A model generated the notes under the pieces. It ran no database searches. It saw only the letters and a list, made by a program, of their open reading frames with translations, and was not told the origin of the DNA. From AP-15 sp963762575 (GTDB lineage: Bacteria > Pseudomonadota > Alphaproteobacteria > ATCC43930 > CGMCC-115725): a stretch of 64,000 nt of DNA. Shown here one piece after another: positions 43,844-52,660 of the stretch (position 1 is the stretch's first letter; each line of letters starts with the position of its first letter). A program made the translations under genes and the position numbers. The stretch covers positions 186,001 to 250,000 of the forward strand of contig CAVXLL010000001.1 of assembly GCA_963762575.1 (NCBI GenBank), in the 5' to 3' direction.

Positions 43844-44001
43844 AAAACCTGCGCAGCGTGATCAAGGAAATGGACCCGCCGCTACCCCGGCCTCGGGAGC
43901 ACCTCGTCGCAATCGACGGCGCCATCCACGAGACCGCCTATTTCCAGCCGATCCGCGAAGGCTGCGAAATCTTCTTCATCCCAAACTCGAAGGGGGTTAA
44001 C
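43841..44001 (+). pseudogene. partial second copy of the MoaD-like gene
   Basis: The segment repeats 43390-43564 almost base for base (KNLRSVIKEMDPP, then AIDGAIHETAYFQPIREGCE, FFIPNSKG), with a deletion around the GEHLEEETT part and a frame change near the end. It has no N-terminal half and no proper C-terminal GG. A tandem duplication, with the small coiled-coil gene trapped between, explains the arrangement. Confidence 0.7.
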
Positions 44002-44030
44002 CTCGCCCCTTCCCTTGCGTGTCCCCGGCC

Positions 44031-44432
44031 CTACAGCTTATCACGACGAGACGCAGCGAAATTGGCGCCTCTGTCTCTCTTGAAGTCCTCTCGCGTCCCA
44101 AGCGGTTCGGCCACAAAGCGCGCGTAAGGTTTCGGATCAGACCAGCGCCCCGGTACCAACTTGGGAGTGACCATCGCCGTTTCATTCCCCCGACTGCTAT
44201 TTAACCGCCTTCGGCCAGCCTGCTCCTCGGCTTCGAGCTTCTGGCGCTGCTGTTCCTTTCCACGCCATGCCAAGTAAGCCCGCTCATACGCAGTCGTCGG
44301 CTGAGCGCCACCCCTGCAGACCTCAACGAAGTGCACCTGCATTGCTGTCTTGGGAACTCGGACACCTCGGTCGAGTTCCTGAAGCGCATCGATGTAAGGA
44401 GCAATCAGGCTTGGGGGTGACGTGCTCGCCAT
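44031..44432 (-). CDS. hypothetical protein
   Basis: About 133 residues from the ATG at 44432 (18 codons shorter than the open frame). It has an N-terminal part DALQELDRGVRVPKTAMQVH, then FVEVCRGGAQPTTAYERAYL and a basic, polar rest. There is no signal peptide or membrane segment. I do not recognise the family; the FVxVCRG...PTTxYERAY stretch could be a small conserved domain. Confidence 0.45.
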   Translation of the reverse strand: MASTSPPSLIAPYIDALQELDRGVRVPKTAMQVHFVEVCRGGAQPTTAYERAYLAWRGKEQQRQKLEAEEQAGRRRLNSSRGNETAMVTPKLVPGRWSDPKPYARFVAEPLGTREDFKRDRGANFAASRRDKL

Positions 44433-44866
44433 GAGACAACCCTTTCCTCGGTTAGGAATGGTATCAACCGTCACGCGGCGCGACAAGGGCTCATCCCTTC
44501 TAGCACGCGTAACCTTCTACCTAAAGTTTTCCGGTAGGCATTCTCCCAAGTGTCGTGACATATGGCAGAGCGTACCATAGTCCGTCTCCCTCCCCTGAAG
44601 ACCTTCTCAACCGCGCGAGACGCAAGGCCGCCCGCGGAAGGGCGCACCCTAACCTCCTGATCGAGGATGAGCTCAAGTGATCGTCGGCGGGAACCGGAAA
44701 AAGCGAAAAAAGAAGGCTTGCCATGCCTCGGGTGAGCAGAGCCGGTTGTGGGCTCATGCCGGGGAACGACCTGGCCGATCCGTAGACACTCCAGGAGGCG
44801 GATGATTTAGACTACGTCCGGCGGATTCAATGCTTCGAATGATCCTGCCCTATGGAAGGTGCCATC
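44433..44866. other. intergenic region, no gene supported
   Basis: 434 bases with short frames on both strands but no recognisable protein. A plus-strand stretch at about 44597-44680 (RARRKAARGRAHPNLLIEDELK) looks protein-like and may be a decayed remnant. The last 40 bases carry the ribosome-binding region of the amidohydrolase (GGAAGG at 44854). Confidence 0.35.
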
Positions 44867-46174
44867 ATGACCAATTCCTCGCCGCGGTTGCTGATCAAGA
44901 ATGGGACATTGATTGACGGATCTGGGCGGGGCCCGGTCACGATTGCGCTCGTTGTTGTCGAGGGCAACCGGATCACCCACGTCGGCCGCGCCGACGGCTC
45001 GCTCCAGCCGGAAACCTCGGACGACACGGTCATCGACGCTGCGGGCAAGTTCATCCTCCCTGGCCTGATCGACGCGCATTGCCACATCTCGCTGCATCAG
45101 GGCGCCTTGCCGGGCATGAGATACACGTCGAGCGCGGAGTTTTGCACTTTGTGGGCGGCGCATGCGATCGGCCGGGTGCTGCGCGCTGGCGTCACCAGCA
45201 TCGCCGTCCCGGGCGGCAAATGGTTCACCGATGTGACGGTGCGCGAGGCCGTCGAGGGCGGACTGCTCGAAGGCCCCCGCATGGTCGTCGCCGGCCGGGC
45301 GCTCAGCAATTACGGCGGCATTTTCGATCCTGACCCCTACCCCGCCTACGACGGAACCCCCGCGGATGCGGCGGGCGTCTTGTGCAACACGCGGGACGAG
45401 TTCATCCGCGAGACCCGCAAGCAATGCAAGCGCGGGGTCGATCTGATCAAGATCGCCGATTCCACCTGGGGCGATATTCAGACGGTCGCCGATGACGAGA
45501 TTGCGGCTGTCGTCGACGAAGCCCACCGGCACAAGGTCAAGGTTGCAATCCACTCGCGCGGCTCGACCTCGACCCGCGCCGCTGCCAAGGCCGGCGTCGA
45601 TCTGATCTACCACGGCGACTGGGCGAGCGAGGCCGACCTCGACCTCATCGCCAAGGCCGGGATCCCGATCGCGCCGGTCCTGACCTCGCCCTGGATCGGG
45701 GTCGAGCACGGCGCCGCCGGACGGGGTTTTGGCGATCGGGTGCGCGATCGCCTGCGGGCGCAGCTCGACACCTCCTTTCAGATGATCCGCAATGCGCGCC
45801 ACCGCGGCATCGCGATCCTCAGCGGCAGTGACACCGGCAATGCCTCTGCCTTCGCCCACGGAAAATGGCACGGCAAGGAAGCTGAGCTGTTCGTCAAAGA
45901 GGTCGGCATGACGCCAATGGAGGCGATCCTCGCCAATACCAGCGCCAACGCCTGGTTCATGAACCTGGAAGGTGAGATCGGCGTCATCGCCCCCGGCAAG
46001 CTCGCGGATATTGTGATCTGGAGTAGCGATCCGCTCGCCGGTGTCACTGTTCTGCAGCGTCCGAAAGAGATCTCGCTGATCATCAAGGATGGCCGGGTCG
46101 TCGATCGCGGGGCTGGCGGTTTCCGCCCGTTGAACAACGAGTTGCCGCGCGCCCGGATGTTTGCGGCGGCTTAG
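44867..46174 (+). CDS. amidohydrolase-family protein
   Basis: A 435-residue metal-dependent hydrolase. LLIKNGTLIDGSGRGPVTI opens the beta-sandwich; the metal motif is FILPGLIDAHCHIS (HxH), with further histidines in VKVAIHSRGSTSTRAA and YHGDWAS and the aspartate in ILSGSDTGNASAF. The C-terminal GVIAPGKLADIVIW returns to the sandwich. It resembles imidazolonepropionase/prolidase-like enzymes of broad substrate. The start at 44867 follows GGAAGGTGCC. Confidence 0.9.
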   Translation: MTNSSPRLLIKNGTLIDGSGRGPVTIALVVVEGNRITHVGRADGSLQPETSDDTVIDAAGKFILPGLIDAHCHISLHQGALPGMRYTSSAEFCTLWAAHAIGRVLRAGVTSIAVPGGKWFTDVTVREAVEGGLLEGPRMVVAGRALSNYGGIFDPDPYPAYDGTPADAAGVLCNTRDEFIRETRKQCKRGVDLIKIADSTWGDIQTVADDEIAAVVDEAHRHKVKVAIHSRGSTSTRAAAKAGVDLIYHGDWASEADLDLIAKAGIPIAPVLTSPWIGVEHGAAGRGFGDRVRDRLRAQLDTSFQMIRNARHRGIAILSGSDTGNASAFAHGKWHGKEAELFVKEVGMTPMEAILANTSANAWFMNLEGEIGVIAPGKLADIVIWSSDPLAGVTVLQRPKEISLIIKDGRVVDRGAGGFRPLNNELPRARMFAAA

Positions 46175-46208
46175 CCAGATACGACGACAGCCGCGCTATT
46201 GAGCCAGC

Positions 46209-46685
46209 CTACTGCAGCGGCGGGCACACCAGATTGACTTGCATCTGCGCCACTATCGCTGAGTTGAATGGGCGGTTGGCGCAGTGGGCGTTGTATTCGT
46301 TAACCCGCGCATTGTAGCGCGCCGTTGCTTGCTCGGCGTCCGCATGAACCGGGCCGCTCGACTGGCGATAGGCGGCGTCGCGTCGCTCGAGCAGCGCCTT
46401 GTAGCGAGCGACGTCATCGGGGTTGTTTACGTTTATCGTCGATTTATCGCGCGCGAGCTGCGAATCGAGGTCGGAGAGCTGCCGGGTAACCGTGTCCAAC
46501 GCCTGCTTTTTGGCGTTCATTTCCGCCGAGAGGGCCGAGACCGCCTGCTGCAGACACAAGCAACCCCTGATCTCGGCCATTTCGGGCGGCAGCGGCACCT
46601 GCGCTCTCGCTGCTCCGGGTGCAAGAGCAGCGAACAAGCCCCAACCCAATACCACCCCTCGCGCCCACCGGACCATGTAAGCCAT
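46209..46685 (-). CDS. secreted hypothetical protein
   Basis: A 158-residue exported protein: signal peptide to about APGAARAQ, then a short CLCLQQ motif, a helical coiled-coil region (ALSAEMNAKKQALDTVTRQL ... ARYKALLERRDAAYRQ) and a final part with two cysteines (AHCANRP, NLVCPP). I do not recognise the family. It lies just after the envelope genes on the same strand and may be the last member of their operon. Confidence 0.6.
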   Translation of the reverse strand: MAYMVRWARGVVLGWGLFAALAPGAARAQVPLPPEMAEIRGCLCLQQAVSALSAEMNAKKQALDTVTRQLSDLDSQLARDKSTINVNNPDDVARYKALLERRDAAYRQSSGPVHADAEQATARYNARVNEYNAHCANRPFNSAIVAQMQVNLVCPPLQ

Positions 46686-46703
46686 CGTCCCAGTCGGCGC
46701 CGA

Positions 46704-47333
46704 CTAGTTCGTCGTTGTCCGGGTCGCGGAATCGGCCAGTTCCCGGACCCGCTCGGCAGCTTCATGGCCAAGCTCATTGACCTTGTTCCACAATCCGTCT
46801 CGAGCTTCGCCGACGTAGTCCTGCTCTATCCTGGTGGGTGGCAGTATCGCCGCAAATATCGCGCCTGCAACCAATCCGGCAACACCGATCAGCCAGGGAT
46901 CGGTCGACAGCTTCTCGGTCACCTGACCGCCGGCGCGGCTGGCCAGATCGCTCGCAGCGCCGGCCCGGTCGAGCACGGCGCTGCCGGCACCGCGGACTGT
47001 GCTGATGGCGCCGCGCGCCGCTCCGGCGGCCTGATGAACCCAACCGTCACCCCCGCCTGAATCGGTGGGGGCCAGCCGCTCGCCGTCGGGTCCCAGGATC
47101 TGCCCGCCGGACCCTGAGTTCGAACCGCCACCGATCCCGATATCGCCGGCGAGTTCCCCGATGCGGCGTTGGGCGGCCTGGACGCGCTCGTCGTTAACGA
47201 CGCGATCCACCAAACCCGTGTTGCTGGCCACTAGCCATGCGACACCAATGCCGATCAAGGTAAGCGGCACAGTGTTCGACTGAATTACCTCACCGACACT
47301 GCTGCTCTTCAGTGAATCTGTCATCATTTCCAT
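46704..47333 (-). CDS. hypothetical membrane protein, envelope-stress type
   Basis: A 209-residue protein with two hydrophobic segments: residues about 22-40 (VPLTLIGIGVAWLVASNTG) and 150-168 (PWLIGVAGLVAGAIFAAIL), separated by a glycine-rich loop. The layout resembles DUF3618-like or nutrient-deprivation-induced proteins in alphaproteobacterial stress clusters, which are generally followed by a holin-like and a YtxH-like gene, as here. Function unknown. Confidence 0.6.
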   Translation of the reverse strand: MEMMTDSLKSSSVGEVIQSNTVPLTLIGIGVAWLVASNTGLVDRVVNDERVQAAQRRIGELAGDIGIGGGSNSGSGGQILGPDGERLAPTDSGGGDGWVHQAAGAARGAISTVRGAGSAVLDRAGAASDLASRAGGQVTEKLSTDPWLIGVAGLVAGAIFAAILPPTRIEQDYVGEARDGLWNKVNELGHEAAERVRELADSATRTTTN

Positions 47334-47357
47334 TCCCTTCTGTTTCCATTCAGCGGA

Positions 47358-47789
47358 TCACGAGATCTGATCCCGGATCCAAGCTTGATCCTCACGAAGC
47401 GAGTTCAGCGTGCGGCGCGGGACCAAACCGTCGGCATTGAGATGGCTCTTCCCGAAGAGCGCCAATCCAGCGCCCAGACCTATCACCAAAATCCCAATGA
47501 TCAGGGCGGAAAGCCAGGGGGCCAACACGTGGCTGAGACCAAGGATCGCCGCCGCCACCAGCGCGAGCCAGCCGCTGAAGGCGATGACTCCTCCTGCGGC
47601 AAGCGCTCCAGCGCCCACGCCCATCCGCCCCAGCTTCTCATTGAGCTCGGCCTTGAACAGTGCGATCTCCTGACGGACCAGCGTGCTGGTTTCGCCGGCG
47701 AGATCGGAAAGCAGCGCGGCAACCGGACGACCGGACCGCCCGCGCGGCTCGTCGATGTCCGGCCCGAGACGGCCGTTGCCGGAAATCAT
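47358..47789 (-). CDS. holin-superfamily III-like (PF07332-type) membrane protein
   Basis: A 143-residue protein: RPVAALLSDLAGETSTLVRQ and EIALFKAELNEKLGRMGVG are the cytoplasmic helix typical of the family, then two membrane helices (AGGVIAFSGWLALVAAAILG and LSALIIGILVIGLGAGLALF). The start overlaps the preceding stop by one base. Such proteins are chromosomal and not phage lysis genes, despite the name. Confidence 0.75.
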   Translation of the reverse strand: MISGNGRLGPDIDEPRGRSGRPVAALLSDLAGETSTLVRQEIALFKAELNEKLGRMGVGAGALAAGGVIAFSGWLALVAAAILGLSHVLAPWLSALIIGILVIGLGAGLALFGKSHLNADGLVPRRTLNSLREDQAWIRDQIS

Positions 47790-48370
47790 CAGCGGGTCTC
47801 CACGGCTCCGGTGAGCGGGGCCGGGCTCCCGGTCAGATCACCGGCGGCGGTGCCGCTTCCGCTCGATACGGCTGCCGTAACCGTACGCGCCGGCTCGTTG
47901 CTCCGAGCTGACCAATCGGTAGAATGGCCCCGAGCACCGGTCGATGCCCATAAGAGGCGCCCGACGACAAAGCCAGTGGCAACCGCGCCGAGGACAAACA
48001 GCGTCGGCTGGCGTCGAGCAAAATCCTCGGTGTCGGCGACCAACTCGCCCCAATGCCTTTCACGCATGTTGCGCGATAAGGTTTCGATCTGCTTCGCCCC
48101 CTCTTCAAGGTAGCGGGCGATGACGCGGCTTTGCAACTCGTCGAGCGGACGCGCACCGCTGCGCAGCGCCTCGGCTATCCCCGAAAGCCTACCCGCTATT
48201 TGGCGCTTCTGTTCTTCGAGCAGCGATTCGGCCGCCGATCGGGCTGCGTCCAGAAATTCCGTGACCACGCTCCGGCTGCGTCCGTCTTCAAAATCCGTCC
48301 TCGAGCGAGCCTGCCCCGCCGCCCCGGCCGGGGTCATCATGCTCGAAGGGGCATCATTTCTGTCCGCCAT
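47789..48370 (-). CDS. hypothetical protein, first gene of the envelope module
   Basis: A 193-residue protein starting at MADRNDAPSSMM (ATG at 48370, TGGAGAA upstream; an earlier ATG at 48424 is possible). It has a helical region (ARSAAESLLEEQKRQIAGRL and SRNMRERHWGELVADTEDFA), one membrane helix (LFVLGAVATGFVVGRLLWA) and a low-complexity tail. No family is firm. It is translated together with the holin-like gene downstream. Confidence 0.65.
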   Translation of the reverse strand: MADRNDAPSSMMTPAGAAGQARSRTDFEDGRSRSVVTEFLDAARSAAESLLEEQKRQIAGRLSGIAEALRSGARPLDELQSRVIARYLEEGAKQIETLSRNMRERHWGELVADTEDFARRQPTLFVLGAVATGFVVGRLLWASTGARGHSTDWSARSNEPARTVTAAVSSGSGTAAGDLTGSPAPLTGAVETR

Positions 48371-48579
48371 CGGTCGTTCTCCAGAAAAGCCGTACCTGCC
48401 ATCCTGCTCCGACAACGGATTCATTCGACCTCAGGTTCCGGCGGCCGAGCCGGAAATCCTTACGAATTCGTTGTCGAACCGCTGCCACAGTTTGCCCGAT
48501 AATTGAGAGCATGCCGTGCGAATTGGCCGGCCGGGGGGTTGGGGGTTGTCGAAAAGCGAGACGATAGCGGCGGGAGCCG

Positions 48580-50541
48580 ATGGCTGAGCCAAAGTTGCGG
48601 CTCAACCCCGCCGACCGCATTCGGCCGCCGCCGCGCACACGTGCGCCGCGCCGACGCGCTCGCGGAAAGGGATTCCTGCAGCGGGCCTCCAAAATTGGCG
48701 TGTTGCTGCTGCTGTGGACGGCGATCGTCTGCGGCGTCGTTCTCGGCTATTTCGCCCTCACCTTGCCGGATACCGGCGAGCTCACCCGCGCCGAGCGGCG
48801 TCCGAGCGTCACGATCCTGGCGGCGGACGCCAGCCTGTTGACGACCTATGGCGACCTCTTTGGGCAGCCATTGACCCTGAAGGAAATGTCGCCCTACCTG
48901 CCGAAGGCCGTCGTCGCGACCGAAGATCGCCGGTTCTACAGCCATTTCGGGGTTGATCCGATCGGGCTTGTCCGGGCCGCGTTTGCCAATCTCGCCGCCG
49001 GACACGTGGTCCAGGGCGGCAGCACGATCACTCAGCAGCTCGCCAAGAACCTGTTCCTGACACCCGAGCGCAGCCTCGGACGCAAGATCCAGGAGACCCT
49101 GCTCGCATTGTGGCTCGAGCACCGTTTCTCGAAAAATCAGATCCTCGAGATCTACCTCAACCGCGTCTATCTCGGGGCCGGCACCTATGGCGTGGATGCC
49201 GCGGCGCACCGCTACTTCAACAAATCGGCGAGGCAAACGAGCCTCTATGAAAGCGCCGCCATCGCCGGCCTGTTGAAAGCGCCGACCCGGTTCAACCCGA
49301 TTCGCGACAGCGACAAGGCTGCCTCGCGGACTGCGCAAGTCCTCGCCAAAATGGTCGATGCCGGAGTTGTCACCAGCAATCAGGCAATGGCCGCCCTCAG
49401 CGGCGGAACCTTGCTTGCCGCGGTGCCCGTTGCGCGGCCCGGCGCTCGTTATTTCGGAGATTGGGTGGCCGAGCAATTGGGAGAATTTGCCGATGCCGGC
49501 AATCGTGACTTGACGGTGGTCACGACACTCGACCCGCGTATGCAGGCACAGGCCGAGGAGGCGATCGCGGACGTCATCACCCGGGCGGGCAGGAGAGTGG
49601 CGGTGAGGGAGGGCGCGCTGGTGGCGATGTCGCCGGACGGAGCGGTCCGCGCCATGGTCGGCGGCCGCGATTACGACCAGAGCCAGTTCAATCGCGCGAT
49701 CCAGGCGCAGCGGCAGCCGGGCTCCGCCTTCAAGCCATTCGTCTATCTGGCCGGGTTGGAGGCCGGATTACACCCCTCCGACCAATTCGTCGACGAGCCG
49801 ATGCGCATCGGCAATTGGCAACCCCGCGATTATACCGGGCATTACCAGGGCGAGATGACCTTGGCCGAAGGCTTGGCCCAGTCAGTCAATACGATCGCAG
49901 TCCAGGTCGCGCAGCGTGCCGGCCTGCGCAATGTCGTGTCGGTCGCCCACCGGCTTGGGATTTCGTCGCCGCTCGCGCCCGAGGTGAGCCTGGCTCTCGG
50001 GACGAACGAGGTGAACCTGTTAGAGCTGGTTTCGGCCTATGCGCCGTTCGCCAATGGCGGTTTCGGGGTGTGGCCGCACGGCATAACCGAGATCCGCGAC
50101 GGCGCAGGAAAGATCGTGTTCCGCCGCACCGGCTCGGGGCTGGGAGAAGTCGTGAGCCCGGAGTTGACCGGGACCATGAACCAGATGTTGAGCGCCGTGA
50201 TCGAGCACGGCACCGGCAAGAGCGCCGTGCTACCCCGCCCGGCCGCCGGCAAAACCGGCACCACGCAGGATTATCGCGATGCCTGGTTCATCGGCTACAC
50301 CGCCGACCTGGTCGCGGGAGTCTGGCTCGGCAACGACGACAATACGCCGATGAACAAGGTGACGGGCGGCTCGCTGCCGGCGCAGACCTGGCGGCGTTTC
50401 ATGCTGACCGCGACCCAGGGGATGCCGGTACGGCCGCTGCCGAGCGGAACGCTGCCGCCCGCGGCGGTAATGGCCGCGGCGCCGCCGCGTTCGGGCGGTG
50501 GGTTCTTCGAGAACCTCTTCGGTTTATTCCGTGCCAGGTGA
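48580..50541 (+). CDS. class A penicillin-binding protein (1A family)
   Basis: A 653-residue bifunctional peptidoglycan synthase. After a basic N-terminus and one membrane helix (IGVLLLLWTAIVCGVVLGYF), the GT51 transglycosylase domain has its catalytic glutamate in VVATEDRRFYSHFG (E115) and GGSTITQQLAKNLFL; the transpeptidase domain has the nucleophile in QPGSAFKPF (S382), the SVN motif and KTGTT. It is shorter than E. coli PBP1a and lacks an OB domain, closer to PBP1A-like short forms. A hairpin follows the gene. Confidence 0.95.
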   Translation: MAEPKLRLNPADRIRPPPRTRAPRRRARGKGFLQRASKIGVLLLLWTAIVCGVVLGYFALTLPDTGELTRAERRPSVTILAADASLLTTYGDLFGQPLTLKEMSPYLPKAVVATEDRRFYSHFGVDPIGLVRAAFANLAAGHVVQGGSTITQQLAKNLFLTPERSLGRKIQETLLALWLEHRFSKNQILEIYLNRVYLGAGTYGVDAAAHRYFNKSARQTSLYESAAIAGLLKAPTRFNPIRDSDKAASRTAQVLAKMVDAGVVTSNQAMAALSGGTLLAAVPVARPGARYFGDWVAEQLGEFADAGNRDLTVVTTLDPRMQAQAEEAIADVITRAGRRVAVREGALVAMSPDGAVRAMVGGRDYDQSQFNRAIQAQRQPGSAFKPFVYLAGLEAGLHPSDQFVDEPMRIGNWQPRDYTGHYQGEMTLAEGLAQSVNTIAVQVAQRAGLRNVVSVAHRLGISSPLAPEVSLALGTNEVNLLELVSAYAPFANGGFGVWPHGITEIRDGAGKIVFRRTGSGLGEVVSPELTGTMNQMLSAVIEHGTGKSAVLPRPAAGKTGTTQDYRDAWFIGYTADLVAGVWLGNDDNTPMNKVTGGSLPAQTWRRFMLTATQGMPVRPLPSGTLPPAAVMAAAPPRSGGGFFENLFGLFRAR

Positions 50542-50553
50542 TGGAGACCTCGC

Positions 50554-50577
50554 CCACCATTGCTCGAGCGATGGTGG
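50554..50577. terminator. hairpin between convergent genes
   Basis: CCACCAT-TG-CTCGAG-CG-ATGGTGG forms a long inverted repeat between the ends of the PBP gene and the convergent NIPSNAP gene. It lacks a clear T-run, so it may stop transcription weakly from both sides. Confidence 0.5.
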
Positions 50578-50592
50578 CTGAGGGTAGCTCTG

Positions 50593-51201
50593 TCAGCGCA
50601 ACGGTGAGAACGACGCCGGGACGACCAGCATATTTTCCTGCTTGACGAACATGCCGCGGGTGGCAGGCGGCCAGCTGCCGTCCTTGCGCGATTCCTCGCG
50701 GATGCGGGCGCGCTCGTTCGCGTCCTTGTAGGCCCAGATGTGGATCCACTGGTTCAACGGGCCGAGCTCGGTATGACCGGCAGCCGCCAATGGCGACAGC
50801 TTGACCCGTCCCTCGATCCGCTCGGCCCACCGCTCGACGACCTGCTGCGCGACGCCCGGCAGCATTGTATAGGTGCGGATCTCATAGAGATTGCCGTGCT
50901 GCCGCGGCGTAAAGGCCGGGCAGAACGGCGCGGCATTGACGATCTTGCTCTCCATCTCGACCTCGAATTCCTGGATCTTCGGCGGCCAGTTCGGGATCGA
51001 CTGCGAACGCACCCGCGTCCGATGCTGCAGATCGTCATAGGGCCAGATGTGGATGATGTGGTTTAAGGGCCCAACTTCGGTATGAAAGAAGGCGCCAAGC
51101 GGCGACACCTTGACACGCTCGGTCAGCGCCTCTGCGAAGCGCTTCTCGACCTCCGGCACCGACCCGGGCTGCAAACGATAAGTCCGCATCTCAAAGATCA
51201 T
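50593..51201 (-). CDS. NIPSNAP-family protein, two domains
   Basis: A 202-residue protein made of two copies of the dimeric alpha-beta-barrel NIPSNAP domain: residues about 1-100 (FEMRTYRLQPGSVPEVEKRF ... HIIHIWPYDDLQHR) and 105-202 (YEIRTYTMLPGVAQQVVERW ... WIHIWAYKDANER). The biochemical role of bacterial members is unsettled. It is monocistronic. Confidence 0.9.
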   Translation of the reverse strand: MIFEMRTYRLQPGSVPEVEKRFAEALTERVKVSPLGAFFHTEVGPLNHIIHIWPYDDLQHRTRVRSQSIPNWPPKIQEFEVEMESKIVNAAPFCPAFTPRQHGNLYEIRTYTMLPGVAQQVVERWAERIEGRVKLSPLAAAGHTELGPLNQWIHIWAYKDANERARIREESRKDGSWPPATRGMFVKQENMLVVPASFSPLR

Positions 51202-51319
51202 CGACCTGCTCCCATTTGGTGTTCAAGCGCCGGAATTCTAGAGCCGCACGGGGACGAGTCAAACCCAGCCGGAAAAATTTGTGGAAACCTTGGGCCGCGC
51301 CGGGATCGAACTCTCCTTG

Positions 51320-52390
51320 TCAGGCGCCTTTGCGCCGGCGGCGCATCACCCCGATGCCGATCAGTCCGCTGCCGAGAAGGCTCAACGTCGCGGGCTCGGG
51401 TACAGGTGTTGCGAGCAGCCCGATCACCTGCGTACCGTTCGAGTAGAAGCCCACCAAATTGCCCTGGTCGTTGATGCCGTTGATCGTCGTGCCCGTTACG
51501 TTGAAAGCCGGCGTCGCCGACGCATTCGGATCGCTGATCGTTTGAAAGCTGTCGGTAAGAATGTTGAACAGCAGCCCTTGCGTCTCGCCATTCATATCTA
51601 CAAAGCTACCAACCGCCTGATTATTATTGTTAAGGCCCAGCAGCATTGTGTTGGTGCCATTCGGATCATCGATGGTCATGAATGATCCGTTGTTGTCAAG
51701 GAACCCGTGAAGGTTGCCTGCTGCGTCGACATAAAACCCAGCAATCTCGCCACTGTTGTTGATCGCCGCCGCTGTCGTGTTACCAACCGCCATCGGATCA
51801 TCGAGTATTGGCGGAGAAGGTAGCGGCCGCGATATTGTACGTATAGCCGTGAGTAACACCGGCCCCGTCGGTGTAAAACCCGACCGCGATATTGCCGTTG
51901 TTCACCCCAAGCAGCTGGTTCGTCGAGGGCGCGGTCGTAGCGGTATTAGGATTCATAACCGAGGTAAAGCTGCTGTTTTGGTTGACGAACCCGAAATTAT
52001 TTCCATTGCCGTCGATCCAGAATCCGACCGTTGTCGGGCTGGCGTTGCTATTGATGCCGACAACCTGCGTCTGAACTGACCCGGGGAAGTTTTCAGGCGT
52101 AAAAGAAGTATAGGTTGGCGGCGTGACGGTATAACCATTGTTGGGAAGGACCGTCCCGTCGCCGGCATACCCGCCGATGATGCCGGCACTGTTAATACCT
52201 AGTGCTTGATTGAAGTTTGCGTCACCGCCGATCGCGGTATTACTGTTGATGATGTTCTGAAACGAGTAGGTTGTCGCATACGCCGAATGTGCGCCCCAGA
52301 CGAGCGCCACGGCCGTCAGCGCGCCAAGCGCCGGCTTAAGGCCCTTTTTAAGGCCAGCGAGGAACCAGCGTTAGACACTGATAATCTCAT
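51320..52390 (-). CDS. PEP-CTERM protein with HAF repeats, two frameshifts
   Basis: The full gene starts at the ATG at 52390 (MRLSVSNAGSSLAL), has a signal peptide ending near AHSAYA, and carries five or more HAF-type repeats (VVGFWIDGNGNNFGF, AVGFYTDGAGVTHGY, AGFYVDAAGNLHGF, VGSFVDMNGETQGL). It ends with the sorting signal VPEPATLSLLGSGLIGIG plus RRRR. Such proteins are exported, anchored and processed by an exosortase (not in this window). Frame breaks occur in a five-A run near 52345 and near 51815; both halves are conserved. The second half of the product is asparagine- and glycine-rich, unlike its neighbours. Confidence 0.72.
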
Positions 52391-52636
52391 GCTTACCCCC
52401 TTTTGGAACATGTTTGTTAATGTTAGCGCAAAATCCGCGCCAATCTGCCGTACGGGTAGTTTTAGAGCGCGATCAGTGGCTTGACAATTAACTCAGAAAA
52501 TCCACGCGGGACGTTTGTCGGAAAACTTTACCGACTTGGATGCCCAAATTATAAGCAGGCCCGCTTGAGTCAAGATAATCGGCCCACTTAGCCGTTCGCC
52601 ATTTGCTCGCACGCGCTGTAAAGAAATCCGACGGTC

Positions 52637-52655
52637 GATCGAGGAGTCCTCGATC
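52637..52655 (-). terminator. probable terminator after the nucleoside hydrolase gene
   Basis: GATCGAGGA-G-TCCTCGATC is a perfect 9-bp stem six bases beyond the stop of the minus-strand nucleoside hydrolase, followed in that direction by ATTTCTTTA. Confidence 0.55.
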
Positions 52656-52660
52656 AGTGG

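Noticed and set aside
44521..44757. 78-codon minus-strand ORF
   Set aside because: No ribosome-binding site, no homology and a composition typical of chance frames.
47358..47789. Prophage lysis gene (holin-like product)
   Set aside because: The family name is misleading: no other phage genes are nearby, and the gene is coupled to envelope-type genes.
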